From Mytilus californianus (Eukaryota > Mollusca > Bivalvia > Mytilida > Mytilidae), in the NCBI RefSeq assembly GCF_021869535.1, contig NW_026262734.1, positions 96,973,285 to 97,037,284 on the forward strand: DNA of 64,000 bases, in the 5' to 3' direction. The translations under genes and the position numbers were made by a program. This document shows, piece by piece, positions 46,169 through 57,472 of this stretch (position 1 is its first letter; each line of letters opens with the position of its first letter). The notes below the pieces were generated by a model, which saw only the letters and a program-made list of their open reading frames with translations, searched no databases and was not told the origin of the DNA.

Positions 46169-47380
46169 AGGACTCAAATCTATGGCGGGTTCCAAATCTA
46201 TGGCAGATTCCTAATCTATGGCAAATATGACGTTACAAACGACAAACAAATCAAATCTATGGCAGTTTTTTGTTTTCCAAATCTATGGCAGATCTTGTTA
46301 TTTTCCGGGAAAAAGAGTAACATATAACGTCACAATTAAATAACGCCATATTGCGTCGTCGCCGCCGCTAAGGATGGCGGAACCCATAGATTTGAACACC
46401 ATTTTATATAGATAATTTTTTTAATTTGTAGAATGTAAATCAAAAACAGATATTTAACACGGGGCTCACATATTTTTACAAACAAATACACAGGGAAACA
46501 CTTTCCGCTTTCCCTCTAGAACAATTTGCCGATGGTGTGACCTTTTATTCACAGGAGGGACAATATGTGCTGTACCGTCCGAATCCCGCGATGAAGAAAG
46601 GCACCGCTGTTTTAGTAGTGGATATTTTAGGAAAGGAATTATAGTAAATATTTTAGCGTCTACGGCTGTCAAAGTATATAAAGTGAGAGATGAAATTACA
46701 GGATATAACACTTTGACTTAAATCGACATCAGTTAAAAAAGATTAATTAACGCTCAAATAAATATTATGTGAAAGTCAAACTGTTTAATTCTTTTTATAG
46801 AAAAACTGCTTTCTTTTTGTTTTAAGGGACTTCCATTTTACTAGTTGGTTTAATAAATGGATTAAACAGGTACCATGCACAGATTAGGAAATGCTTATTT
46901 TTCCGAGGCACATCATTTTAATCCTGTAATCTTTATTATGGTATATCACTTTACACTATCTACTTTATGGTTGCCCTCACGATTTGGTTGACCATTATGG
47001 AATGTTTATCTCACAAATGTTTACAATCTAATTAAAATATAGAACTCGGATTTCGTTATACACTCGTATGTAGTATAACGAAATCCGAGTTCTATATTTT
47101 AATTAGATTGAAATGTTTATAGACATGCTCCCGTTGTCGTACATTTCCACTTGTTTGAGAAAAGTCATTGATCGTATATGTACTGCCTTATTCTCCATTT
47201 GCACAAAATCTGCCATAGATTTGGAAACAACAAAAATCCGCCATAGATTAGGAAATTACAAAACTTGCCATAGATTAGGATTTTAAAAAATCTGCCATAG
47301 ATTTGGGATGGCATGACGTCATATTTACCATAGATTCGGAATCTGCCATAGATCTGGAACCCACCATAGATTTGAGTCCT
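46169..47380. mobile_element. 1.2 kb DNA transposon with long inverted ends rich in ATCTATGGC
   Basis: Terminal inverted repeats start AGGACTCAAATCTATGG and extend for about 150 bp; the right end, reversed, reads AGGACTCAAATCTATGGTGG. The left end holds five ATCTATGGC-type words and the right end seven in the opposite orientation, with one more inverted near 46383. Subterminal clustered motifs of this kind are typical transposase-binding arrays (hAT and related superfamilies). The interior has TAAGGATGGCGG, a TGACGTCA (within the right end), and an 81-codon minus-strand frame (46466-46711) without recognised homology. No transposase, so non-autonomous. Flanks are TA-rich and the target duplication cannot be fixed. 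Confidence 0.75.
47024..47110. repeat. Perfect hairpin, 38-bp arms, 11-nt loop
   Basis: CAATCTAATTAAAATATAGA through GTTATAC (47024-47061) is the exact reverse complement of 47073-47110, with ACTCGTATGTA between. It lies inside the ATCTATGGC transposon. An RNA would form a long uninterrupted duplex; it may equally be a nested MITE. Confidence 0.9.
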
Positions 47381-48659
47381 TCATATATATATAAACAATT
47401 GTTTGCCCAACTATGCCTTGGTGTTAAGCTATAAACTATTGTGGTTTGTGTTTTTATTATAGCGGACAAAACGTGCATATTACTAACTTTGAATCAAAAA
47501 TAATAAATATATTGCTATTAAATATTTTGAACTTAAACAAGTAACAACTGTAAGGTGTATTGCATTTTATTCACGAGATTATAAAATTAAACATATTGAA
47601 CGGGTGTAGTTCTTTATTATAAAGTTTACTCAATTTTAATGTAAAGCAAATGAAATCTGCAAAATCGCGAGGGGAACGTGAATATTGAAGTTGTTTAAAC
47701 ATCAGCCACTATGGAACACACTTTATATTTGTCTGGAAGAATTTTATTAATCTACAAAAATCAGGGCATGTTTCGCTTGAAGCTTAACTATTCGTGAGGG
47801 GATACATAGGCTATTCAATGATCTTAAATATATTGACGGTGATCTAACTCATCCTCTTGTTAATGAATCATATCAATATATGATTAAATGAAATAGCCAC
47901 ATCATCATATGAGTAATACTGCTATAAAATGTCTTGTCATATTGTAGATTGACAAAAATTTTCACCCCGAGTTTCACTGCAAATAAACATTAGTAATCGA
48001 AGTAAACACCTGGGTTTAAATTGTCACAATTTAATGTTATTATTAATTGTTCAAAAGTTGGTAATTTTGCTCTTGGTATATTTGTGAAGCAAATCCGCAT
48101 AACTTGAAAAACGTTTAGATTAAAAGAATAAGATAATAAATCTAATGCAAATAGCTAGTTAATCAAACTAAAATCTTCAAATATATTGTCAAAATGTAAA
48201 ACAAAATTCTAATTTCATTTATCAAAAGAACTTCTGCATGTATATGAAGAATTTGTAAAATTGGATTAAAAAATTTCAAAATAAACTTTCGATTCGTGTG
48301 AAAATTTTAAAATTAAACTTACGAATATCAAAATGAAACGTATTCAAAACAAATAGATAATCATAACATCAAATGGAACTTATTTGACCGCACCAGATGC
48401 ACTCTTCGACAATTAATGTCTTTAAAGGATGCGTGACTCCAAAATCTCTTACAATGCCCAACCTCATACAAACTTTGACGAGCTAAAATAACCGGGGAAA
48501 AATGGCGATTTAATTGTATCTCTCCGACATGTTTATGCGTAGGAATATCATTCCGTTCACGGATATGTTAAAAATTCATATAAATCAATTTAAGGATTAA
48601 AGTGCAGGTTATCCTTTACAAAATATATAGTTTTATTTTGCGGTAAAATTCGGTGGTTT
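47381..48659. other. AT-rich sequence with no gene seen
   Basis: No recognisable protein. A weak echo of a hammerhead-like word (GAGTTTCACTGCAAATAAAC near 47970) is too degraded to call. Confidence 0.45.
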
Positions 48660-48890
48660 TTCTTTGTTGACATTATCCGTTTGTGATATAATATTTGTAC
48701 ATTGCAGACAGACTTCAAAGAACAATATTACCAATAATTCATAGTGAGTGATTCTTAACAAGTACGATCACAGAAACCACAATATATTTGTTAACTGTTT
48801 CATCTAATAATAAAGATATGATACCCATATTTTCGTTCTGGTGTAGCAAACATGTAAAACATAATTGATACTTGGCTCATTATTTAGTAC
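48660..48890 (+). repeat. Segment T, copy 1 (short)
   Basis: Shares GAGTGATTCTTAACAAGTA, ATCACAGAAACCACAA and TATTTGTTAACTG with 50520-50610 and 59320-59400. Non-coding. Confidence 0.5.
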
Positions 48891-49125
48891 GACAGACTCG
48901 ATTTCTTTTATTTATGTAAGTCTTGGCTGCTCGAAGTGAAAACATTTAAAACGCCAAATAAAATACGAAACTCAATAGCATTGAATACCACAACTCAAAA
49001 AAGTTGTGACAGATCTGGCCTGGGTCGTATATGCTTAGAGTAACACAAACATATGTAGTATACATAATTTATCCGCAACATCGATATTTCTACGCCCTGG
49101 CTAAAAAAGGAAAAAGAAAAACAGT

Positions 49126-49205
49126 ATTGTTTACTTTTTACACATTGTGACTTGGATGGATAGTTGTCTCATTGACACTCATACCACATCTTCTTATTTA
49201 TATAA
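49126..49205 (+). mobile_element. Dispersed repeat family U, very short 3' end
   Basis: GTGACTTGGATGGATAGTTG, TCTCATTGACACTCATACC and ACATCTTCTTATTTATA: only the last 80 bp of the GTGTGAGCC variant. Confidence 0.65.
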
Positions 49206-49239
49206 ACAATAGTACACAAAACACAACATAGTCAACTAA

Positions 49240-49500
49240 AGACTGAGCAACATGAACCCCACCAAAAACTTGGGGCGATCTCAGGTGCTCCGGAAGGGTA
49301 AACAGGTCCTGCTCCACTTGTGGCACCCGTCGTGGTACTCATGTTAGTACAAACTCGGAAATAAGTCTAATTCGGTAGGTCACATTCGGGGAAAAGGGGA
49401 CGGGATTGTAGTTACGACATTTGGAACATTGACTATTTAGCTGGTGATAAACTCAGAACGAAACGTCCACTAGCAATGTCATCCGCCAATCTTTTCGATG
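49240..49500 (-). mobile_element. Dispersed repeat with CTCCGGAAGGGTAAACAGG
   Basis: Contains AACCCCACCAAAAACTTGGG, CAGGTGCTCCGGAAGGG, CACCCGTCGTGGTACTCAT, TCGGTAGGTCACATTC and GGGGACGGGATTGTAGTTAC. I recall this from bivalve genomes next to RT remnants. A degraded relative lies inside units A, C and D. No protein is readable here; orientation is inferred. Confidence 0.45.
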
Positions 49501-49984
49501 CATAATAGGGAAATATGTCTAAAACAGGAACAGAGATAAAAAGAAAGTCCTTCATTTGCTTTATTAAGTAAAAATTATACAAAACAAACCATCATTACGT
49601 ATATATTTTTATGTTTTTATTGGTCAGCCCAAAATTGCAGGGCTCATATTTGTCGATTCTTGATACAACATTTATGACTCCGACAGGCTGAAATGTCGTC
49701 AGCATGTTACGCAAAACTGTCATTTTGGATTCGTTTTGTAATTGTGGCTTCTTGTCTCGATCCCTGACTTTACTCAAAGAAACTTTTTACCGCGTATAAT
49801 TGATTTTGAATCCACATAGAAATATATCAGTGTAAATATAGAACTATATGTTAAGATCACTCATTTAGTATAGGTATGTTTCAGAATTTCAGTCAATTAA
49901 CAAAACGGGGGGCTTTTAATTTTATTTCACGATGAATATAGTCGTCATCAGTCTAATTGATTGCCACTGCCCAAACTTTTTAAG

Positions 49985-50372
49985 CAGGGGATTTCATTTC
50001 TTTCGAGGTTATCTTACTATTGTTTCAGGTAGGGTGAAGGTTGGCGCCTATTACAACGTTTAAACCCGTTGCATTTGTTTGCACCTGTCCTAATTTAGGA
50101 ACCTGGTGTTCAGTGGTTGTCGTTTGTTGATGTGGTTCATAAGTGTTTTTCGTTTCTCGTTTTTTTATATAGATAAGACCGTTGTTTTTCCTGTTTGAAT
50201 GGTTTTACACTAGTCATTTTTGGGGCCCTTTATAGCTTGCTGTTCGGTGTGAGCCAAGGCTCCGTGCTGAAGGCAGTACTTTGACCTATAATGGTTTACG
50301 TTTACAAATTTTGACTTGGATGGAAAGTTGTCTCATTGGCACTCATACCACATCTTCTTATATCTATAAACA
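49985..50372 (+). mobile_element. Dispersed repeat family U, GTGTGAGCC variant
   Basis: The longest copy of this variant: GGTAGGGTGAAGGTTGG, CACCTGTCCTAATTTAGG, GGGGCCCTTTATAGCTTG, GGTGTGAGCCAAGGC, TAATGGTTTACG, GTTGTCTCATTGGCACTCAT, CCACATCTTCTTATATCTAT. Confidence 0.75.
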
Positions 50373-50389
50373 ACCTTTTGTAAATCACC

Positions 50390-50844
50390 AAGTTGAAGGT
50401 AAAGATCAAAGTACATGTTATTCTTTAAAATTAGATTCTTGTGCTATTAAATTCAAATAATACATTTTGTTTGATGAGGTAAGCAATTTATGATATAATA
50501 GAGAGACTTATCAGACATCCACAAAAGGAAATCTGTACTAGTAACCACAGAGTGAATGATTTCAATCAAGTACTATCAAAGAAACCACAACGTATTTGTA
50601 AACTGATTGATCTTATTATAAAGCTATGATATGCATGTTTTGGTTCTTGTGTACTTAAAAAGTAAACATAGTTGATTATATAAAATGCGTGAAGGATTCA
50701 TTGCAGAATGCACGTTAACTTTTATGTCGTGTCCCTGTTTTAAATATGCAAAGCCATCAATTACTTTAGATAATTTGAAATGTATCATACATTGCGGAAA
50801 TTCACTGATTGCTGACGATCGCAAGATTCCCTCTGAATGTCTAT
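50390..50844 (+). repeat. Segment T, copy 2 (left part)
   Basis: Aligns with 59170-59625 through AGATTCTTGTGCTAT, TACATTTTGTTTGATGAGGT, AACCACAGAGTGAATGATTT and TTTGGTTCTTGTGTACTTAA. It is split from its right part (52200-52860) by RT-element sequence. A frame starting at 50685 fuses T sequence with RT sequence and is not a real gene start. Confidence 0.65.
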
Positions 50845-51350
50845 TTTATGAGAAATTCTTAAATTTTACTTTCAGATATATTGATGATCTCCTATCACTG
50901 AATAACCCATATTTCAGCCAGAACTTACATCTCATATATCCCAGTTAACTTGAAATTAAGGATACTACTGATACTAGAAGGACTGCTTCATGCCTTGATT
51001 TTTTCTTCAATATTGACACAGATGGACGACTTCACACTAAAATCTATGACAAACGGGACGATTTCAACTTGCCAATTATCAATTTCCCATTTTTCAGCAG
51101 TAACATACCCTCTGCCTCATCGTATGGTGTTTACATATCTCAGTTGGTACGTTATGCTCGTGCATGTTCACAATATATGGACTTCATATACAGGAGTGTG
51201 CTCCTTACGCAGAAACTGCTCCAACAGAGTTATGAGGAGGAAAGATTAAAAATGACACTCCGTAAATTTTATGGACACCATCACGAATTGGTTGTTCTAT
51301 ACGATGTGTTTGTGTCTAAACTAACTAACGAAATTTTTACCACGTCGTAG
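50845..51350 (+). pseudogene. RT remnant (YIDD), one in-frame stop, inserted in segment T
   Basis: After T-derived sequence the frame reads 'FTFRYIDDLLSLNN' (motif C), a TAA at 50946-50948, then in the same frame 'LEIKDTTDT', 'KIYDKRDDFNLPIINFPF', 'YGVYISQLVRYARAC', 'LRKFYGHHHELV', ending at 51350. One nonsense codon separates two otherwise intact parts. Motifs A and B are absent because of 5' truncation. The same RT family as 14870-15520 and 23389-24130. Confidence 0.8.
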
Positions 51351-51600
51351 ATTGTGGTTTACCATCTACGTCTTCTGGTCTTCTAAGTACCGAACGTAAC
51401 CTATTCCCGAATATGACTGAGTTGCTGAGTGTAAATTCGCATTGCTATTAGACGTGTCTCGGTATTTGTACATCCAGCATACATGTATTTAGTTATGATG
51501 TTTTATTTGTAACTCTGGTTGGATGTTGTTTTATGGCTTATCGTTTGTGGTTTTCTATCTTCTATATGTATGTAAAAGTAAAGATATTAATCACCTAGTT
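51351..51600 (+). mobile_element. 3' tail of the RT element at 50845
   Basis: GATTGTGGTTTACCATCTAC, CCTATTCCCGAATATGACTG, AGACGTGTCTCGGTA and TTGTACATCC directly follow the RT stop codon. A tail of this type after this RT is what I recall from bivalve elements. Its end is not sharply defined. Confidence 0.55.
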
Positions 51601-51834
51601 CATTTATATGATTTTTAATTTAAAGCAACTATATGCACAGAATTTATTTGTTTTTACACAGTTTGATTTAGAAGAAAAACCGACATGGTTATTAAATACA
51701 AATAATTACACCATTACTAACACAATTCTATATTAATATTCTTGTAATGGTTAGAAAATACTTCAAATAACACCATTACAAACTTAATCCCAATTTTATA
51801 TTCTATTTTTAGAAATTTACCTGTAACGATAGTC

Positions 51835-52190
51835 ATAAATCGATTTAACTGAAACAAATCCGGGTCTTAAACCAAAACCGAGGGAAAGACATCAACTATA
51901 AGAGGAAAACAACGGAAAAACATAACCACTGAACTGCTACAATAACAAAAGCCAACATACATACAAATGGACTATTTGATAACAACTGCCATATTCCTGA
52001 CTTGGTACAGGACATTTAAAAAAAAATGGTGGGTTGGACCTGGTTTTATGGCTGGCCATACCTCCCGCTTATATGGCAATGTTAAAAATACCGCTAAAAT
52101 GACAACATTACGTGACATGAATACATTACAAATAAACACAAGAACACTCAGGACAGAGACATGCATAAATAAATAATATAATAGTACATT
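51835..52190 (-). mobile_element. PLE 3'-tail fragment, minus strand
   Basis: Minus-orientation words: AAACCAAAACCGAGGGAAAG, ATATTCCTGACTTGGTACAG, GGTGGGTTGGACCTGG, CATACCTCCCGCTTATATGG. The same tail type occurs at 32535-33235 (plus) in another version. Confidence 0.6.
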
Positions 52191-52199
52191 ACATCATGT

Positions 52200-52860
52200 A
52201 AACCACACTTTTCGTGTGATGAACTTATCCTAGTTAACACGAAATCTACGATGTTTGGCGAGTTTTTCTTCTCATCATCTATTGTTTTATATGATGAATT
52301 GCATACAGCCATCACGACTTAATTCACAGCCTCATGGTCAGAGATAACCATAAATATATTCATCCCATTGTTATAGGAATTCTTTCTTTCATAACTGCAA
52401 CTTCCGACTTATCACGCCTACCCTGTAGAGGTACACGAGGTTGCTCCTTTTTGAGTGCATGCGATTATATCAGTATTTTGGGTTTTACACTTATTTTTAT
52501 CTTCTAAATGGAATTAGATTTAAACACCGATAAAGAGCTTGAATTCTATGCGACTGTCATACAAGGGAGAGGATAAGCTGCTAGCTATATAAACAGGTTT
52601 AATCCATCATTTTCTACATAAGGAAATGCCTGTACCAAGTCAAGAATATGACAGTTGTTTTCCATTCGTTTGATATATTTGAGCTTTTGATTTTGCAATT
52701 TGATAAGGAACTTTCCGTTTGGAGTTTGGTATTTTTGTTGTCTTACTTTTACCTCGAATCGATTACCCCATTTTAGAACAAGTGTGTCGGCACGATGAAT
52801 GTCATATGCTCTGTCAATATGAGTAACTTTTATTTCAAGAAAGCTATAAGCAAATGCATT
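52200..52860 (+). repeat. Segment T, copy 2 (right part), with a family V insertion
   Basis: Aligns with about 59900-60300 (GTGCATGCGATTATATCA, GTGTGTCGGCACGATGAATG, ATGCTCTGTCA). A family V tail at 52548-52752 (TATGCGACTGTCATACAAG to TTGTTGTCTTACTTTTA) splits a stretch continuous at about 60215. Confidence 0.65.
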
Positions 52861-53500
52861 ATTAAATATTTCTTTTATTATTCAGCATTGCACGTTAAAA
52901 TACATTATACATACCAAACTTCTGTCTCTTAGTGTTTCCACTTGTGTGAAAGACGTTCATAGCTTCATTGTATGACATTTTCCAAACTGCATTATATACT
53001 AACATTTGCAGGTACAAGTCAAAAATAAATAACAGGGACTGTAATTCCGACTTCAAACGACAGATGAAAAAACACTAAAAAAAAGTGATATAAAAAGTTC
53101 ATGATAACCGCAAATGTCTTCTAAATATAACACTTCCAAAAAAATGTAATAACAATTTTAAAAATAACACCAGATTCTTTAAAACTGGTTATCCACAACA
53201 CATTAAATCAAAATAAGTTGGAAACCTTTGACTTATGCATATACTTACTTCTTTTAGTTCTCTTCAAATAAAAACTAACTTCTTTATGTATCATTTGTAA
53301 CAAATGTTTGCAGATTTTAGATATTACTGTGCAAGCGTATTGAACAGATGGTAATGTGCACTCCACATGTTCAACGAAAACCTTTCATAAGTTCATTTTA
53401 GGTCAAAAGTAATGAATACAAACAAGGTAAATATTAACGAACACAAAAAAGACCATAAGAAAGCAAAAATTGGAAAACAAACAGTATCCCCTGTATCTGA
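52861..53500. other. AT-rich sequence with no gene seen
   Basis: Parts (CTTCTGTCTCT, TTTCCACTTGT, ACGTTCATAG) resemble the R block near 30735 and 44320, suggesting an old related fragment. No protein is recognisable. Confidence 0.4.
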
Positions 53501-53509
53501 TGATGATGA

Positions 53510-53740
53510 ATGGTGCCTGATATTTTGTGCGTTGGAAAATATTGCATGGGTATTCGGGATAACCAGGCTTTAAATTCTGTACGCCAGACGCACATTTCGT
53601 CTAAAAAAGACTTATCAGTATCGCTAGAATAAAAAAAAATTATCAGGTCAAATAGAAAATGACGTTGAAGAGCATTAAGGATCGAACATAACGAAAGGGT
53701 TCGTCAAATACAACTAAGGTTTTTACTCACCAGTGGTGCT
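53510..53740 (-). mobile_element. PLE 3'-tail fragment with hammerhead, minus strand
   Basis: Reverse complement of the tail type at 32760-32940: on the plus strand it reads ACCAGGCTTTAAATTCTG, the hammerhead, then GTTGAAGAGCATTAAGGATC and CAAATACAACTAAGG. No coding capacity. Confidence 0.65.
53579..53625 (-). ncRNA. Hammerhead ribozyme, near-intact but with a G8-to-A change
   Basis: On the minus strand: stem I strand AGCGATA, core CTGATAA (expected CUGANGA), stem II GTCT/AGAC with a T6 loop, intact GAAA, a very short stem III, C at the cleavage site, and TGGCGT as the stem I partner (five of six pairs). G8 is a catalytic residue in the known hammerhead mechanism, so this copy should be inactive or very weak. 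Confidence 0.65.
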
Positions 53741-53836
53741 TAAATGACAACAATTAGAGGGTCAAGTATAAAGTCAAAGACCATCGAGACGATAGAAGTG
53801 AAATACAAGGATACAAAAGTTTGGAGCAATTTGTAC

Positions 53837-53962
53837 ATAAATCAGGCCGTTAGTTATCTCTTTTGAATTGTTTATATTTGTCATTTCGATGTCTTTTATA
53901 GCTGACTATGCGGTATTGGTTTTGCTAATTGTTGAAGGCCGTACGGTGACCTATACAGTTAT
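53837..53962 (+). mobile_element. Dispersed repeat family U, truncated at both ends
   Basis: CATAAATCAGGCCGTTAG, ATAGCTGACTATGCGGTAT, GAAGGCCGTACGGTGACC, then it stops, without the usual 3' end. Confidence 0.65.
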
Positions 53963-54620
53963 AGGACAAACGCGAGATTCTAGGTTTCATCAGCTAAATA
54001 GCTAGAAAATCATCCAAATCACATCTTATTGATAAATCATTTAGTCAAGCACTTGTTTATTTGTCTTCACAGCAGGAATTTGTCTGATGACCAGAATTTT
54101 GTATATGACTAATAAGAAATGACTAACTGTGTACTATGGATTGTAATAATACTTTAACATATAAAGATATTAGAATCAGAATCAGTAGCAAACTGTCTTC
54201 TGACTTTTGAATTCACATACACAGAATTCATTGTTTTTTTAGTTTATACAAACAAGGCAAAGGATTCAGTTTTTTTTAATTTTTATATTCAAGCATGTAA
54301 CTAAAACTGCAATACGATGAATATGAATATGACATGACTGATATTTAAAACATTTACTTATTTAAACAAATATATTTTTGTGTACTGGAATAAAATATAA
54401 GAAAATGTCAAATTTAATGTTCTCGTACTAAATGCACATTTTGAAAACTAATTCTCTAAAATATTCAATATTAAAAACGAATACAAAATGTATATAAATT
54501 TGAAATGGATAAACCAAAACAGACATGAGTTTTCATAAAGCAGTTATTTTTTTTATAAACAATGACGTCATCCAGAGATTTATTTTTCCTTTTTTCAATA
54601 TTTTACTGATAAATGGACTT
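53963..54620. other. AT-rich sequence with no gene seen
   Basis: No recognisable repeat or protein. Confidence 0.45.
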
Positions 54621-54740
54621 ATAAAAATAAGAAGATGTGGTGTGATTGCCAATGAGACAACTCTCCGCCAGACACCTAATGATATAGAAGTTAACAACTA
54701 TAGATCACCGTACAGCCTTAAAAAATGAGCGAAACCCATA
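54621..54740 (-). mobile_element. Dispersed repeat family U, minus fragment
   Basis: AAGAAGATGTGGTGTGATTG, CCAATGAGACAACTCTCC, GCCAGACACC, GATCACCGTACAGCCTTA, GAGCGAAACCCATAC. Only the 3' third of the family. Confidence 0.7.
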
Positions 54741-54963
54741 CATTTTTTTTGCACTAAAATTTGGATAAATTTTGAGTTTTTAAATTATTTTAGACATCTA
54801 TATCTTTGTCAAAGCATCATAGAATGAAACTTGCAATTAATATTTAGATATAGTCTTGGGTTTAAGTTTTTCAGATATCAATGACTTTATGGAATTTTAC
54901 GACACAAGGACAAAAATATCTCCATGACCAAGAAATGGCGACTGTCGAAAAAGTGTTTAATTT

Positions 54964-56000
54964 TTAGCTCACCTGGCCCAAAGGGCTAAGTGAGCTTTTC
55001 TCATCACTTGGCGTTCGTCGTCCGTCGTCGTCCGTCGTTGTTAACTTTTACAAAAATCTTCTTCTCTGAAACTACATATCCAAGTTTAACCAAACTTAGC
55101 CATAATCATTATTAGGGTATTTAGTCTTAAAAAATGTGTCCGATGATCCTGTTTGCCAACAAAGATGGCCGACATGGCTAAAAATAGAACATAGGGGTAA
55201 ATTGCAAGTTGTGTCTATTATCTTTAAAACCTCTATAAATAGAAAAAATCTGACATCAGAAATGTTTGGAATGAGGAGATCTACCTATTGTCTATTTACT
55301 TCCAAACTGTCAGACGAGTTTATATAGGAGTTATTGACCTTAAACGATGAATTGTACCAACTATTTAGATTTTTGCCTATTATCTTGAAAATTATAATAG
55401 ATAGAGAGAAACTTTATATAGCAAAACTTGTCAGCAAGATAAGTTCTTCAAATAAGTCAACATGGTTGAAATCGTCTGGTGATCCCTTATGGGAGTTATT
55501 GCCTTATAATATGTTTATTGACAATGTTTACTATTTTTTTTGGCATTTTTGCCTTATATCTAGATAGAAAGAAACTGAAAAAGGCAAGAAACGATCTACA
55601 AATCAATTGAAAGTTGAAATCGTCTATCGACCCCTTATTGGAGTTATTGCTCATTAATGATGGTTCTGACCATTTTTTTCCTAAACAAGCAAAAATGACC
55701 AGCAAGACATAATCTACAAAAAAGTCAACATGGTTTTAATAGTCTGTTGACCCCTTATTGGAGTTGTTCTCTTTAATAACGATTTTTATAATTTTTTTAC
55801 GCTGTTGCCTACTATCTGAAAAAAAACTATATTAGATATATAGAAACTTAAATAAGCAAAAAAGATCAGCAAGATTAGATCAACAAAGGGGAGATTATTG
55901 TCATGAATTCTATTCTAGTCCACAAAGATGGAGAGTATCCATTGATGAAGATGCACATAGACCTAGGTGAGCGACACAGGCTCTTACGAACCTCTAGTTC
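54964..56000. mobile_element. Molluscan-type dispersed repeat (TTAGCTCACCTGG family)
   Basis: Starts TTAGCTCACCTGGCCCAAAG, GGGCTAAGTGAGC, GTCGTCCGTCG repeats, CCAACAAAGATGGCC, and repeated blocks with CCCTTATTGGAGTTATTGC (55485, 55630, 55750); ends CCTAGGTGAGCGACACAGG, CTCTTACGAACCTCTAG. AGCTCACCT and AGGTGAGC at the two ends form a short inverted repeat. I recall this family as widespread in molluscs. Frames inside (55136, 55334, and 55496 on minus) are not conserved protein. Confidence 0.65.
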
Positions 56001-56856
56001 TGTATATACTAATGATAACACATCTTTTTGTTCAAAAAACATTAAGATAGTCTAGGGTTAAAGTTTTCAAAACCTCAATAACCTTTCTCAAACCTTCACG
56101 GAATTGCAGGAAACTTTTACAGAAGCTTCTTTACAAGCGAGAGATACCTGGCATGTAGAGTACAATTTTGAATTTTCCACCCATTTTTCTGTAATTTACA
56201 AACCATTTTTTACAGTCAACATTTAGATATAGTCTGCGGTGATAGATTTTGAATAACTGTTAGAACCCAGGGCAAAATTTGATTATTTTTTTTAAATAAA
56301 TGTGTAATTGAAACATATCTTCCAATTACATTTTGTATTTAGATTTAATAGCCAAACAGGGTAATATTCAGATGGAGATTTAGGGGGATCTCCCCCTTAA
56401 GGAGGTACATATATGGTTAATACATACACCCTTACTTAACACGTACAAATCATAAGTTTGCCTTGGTGCCCCTTTCAAAAACCATGAATATTCGTGTCAC
56501 TTTCAGTATTTCATTTCTATAACAAATTATTTGAAATACAAAGTGTTCTTATGCTAAAAACGAAAATGTCTGAATTCTTGGAACAGATTTTATGAGGTCC
56601 TCCAAACTAGTGTTCTTCTACAAATTTTACTGAATTTTACACGAATACCTGTTTCCAATTTAATCTATTTTCCTCCACGGTCAGTGGTCTGATTACCATG
56701 GTTACGGATAAAAGTTTTATACCCAGTCATCAGACTTTTCAATCTCTACCAGCAAGGATTCTGATGAGAGGTTGTGATATGTTGAATGGATTATTTAACA
56801 CCAATACATTATGCAATATGATATCTCCTAAATTTGTAGATGAAATTTGGGGTTTG
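56001..56856. repeat. Possible old satellite units with ATTTAGATATAGTCT
   Basis: The word ATTTAGATATAGTCT and its following sequence occur at 54843, in altered form near 56040, and at 56222. The last two are about 184 bp apart, and the first is separated from them by the 54964-56000 element, as if a tandem repeat had been interrupted. Remaining sequence to 56856 shows no gene. Confidence 0.35.
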
Positions 56857-56955
56857 TCCTATAACTGTATAGTTGTCACTTTCTATGTCATTTGGTCTCT
56901 TGTGGAGAGTTGTCTTATTGGCAATCATACAACATCTTCTTATCTTTATATTATC
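56857..56955 (+). mobile_element. Dispersed repeat family U, short 3' end
   Basis: TCTATGTCATTTGGTCTCT, GTGGAGAGTTGTCTTATTGG, CAATCATACAACATCTTC, then an AT-rich end. Confidence 0.65.
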
Positions 56956-57147
56956 TGACCTGGACACATTATTTATACCCAGTACATATTACCTGTTGAA
57001 TACCAAAGTAATTGGTAGTATTTGAACGACCAGCATCTACTCAATTCCTAATCTAGTGTGGTTGGCAAAGAAGTAGCAAATTACACCGTTGAAGTCTTTA
57101 TTTTGAACCAACCGGGGATTGAGACGTAAGTGCAACCAGATGAATGA

Positions 57148-57472
57148 GACCACTAGGTTAAGGAAGGGTTGGATGCCCTCAAACATGTTGAACTCCGCCA
57201 CATTCTGTATGTGCCTGTCCCAGGTCAGGAGCAGTAATTCAGTGGTTGTCGTTTTTATTTGTATATCATATTCGGTTTTCGTTTATTATTTTGTACATAA
57301 ATCAAGTTATTAGTCTTCTCGTTTGAAATGTTTTGCATTTGTCATGTCAGGGAATTCTATATCTCGCTATGCAGCGAGGATTTTGCTCATTGTTGAAGGC
57401 CATACTTTGACCTATAGTTGCCAGCTTTAACGTCATTTGGTCTCATTTGCAATCATACAACACCTTATTTTA
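57148..57472 (+). mobile_element. Dispersed repeat family U, near full length
   Basis: ACCACTAGGTTAAGGAAGGG, AACATGTTGAACTCCGCCAC, CTGTCCCAGGTCAGGAGC, ATAAATCAAGTTATTAGTC, TTGAAGGCCATACTTTGACC and AATCATACAACACCTTATTT. Nested in the 56988-58417 element. Confidence 0.7.

Noticed and set aside
46466..46711. 81-codon minus-strand frame as a transposase or captured gene
   Set aside because: No DDE/D, zinc finger or other motif is visible; it may be a captured fragment, but nothing supports a function.
47960..48020. Hammerhead-like word near 47970
   Set aside because: Only GAGTTTCACTG and CACCTGG are kept; neither core block is present.
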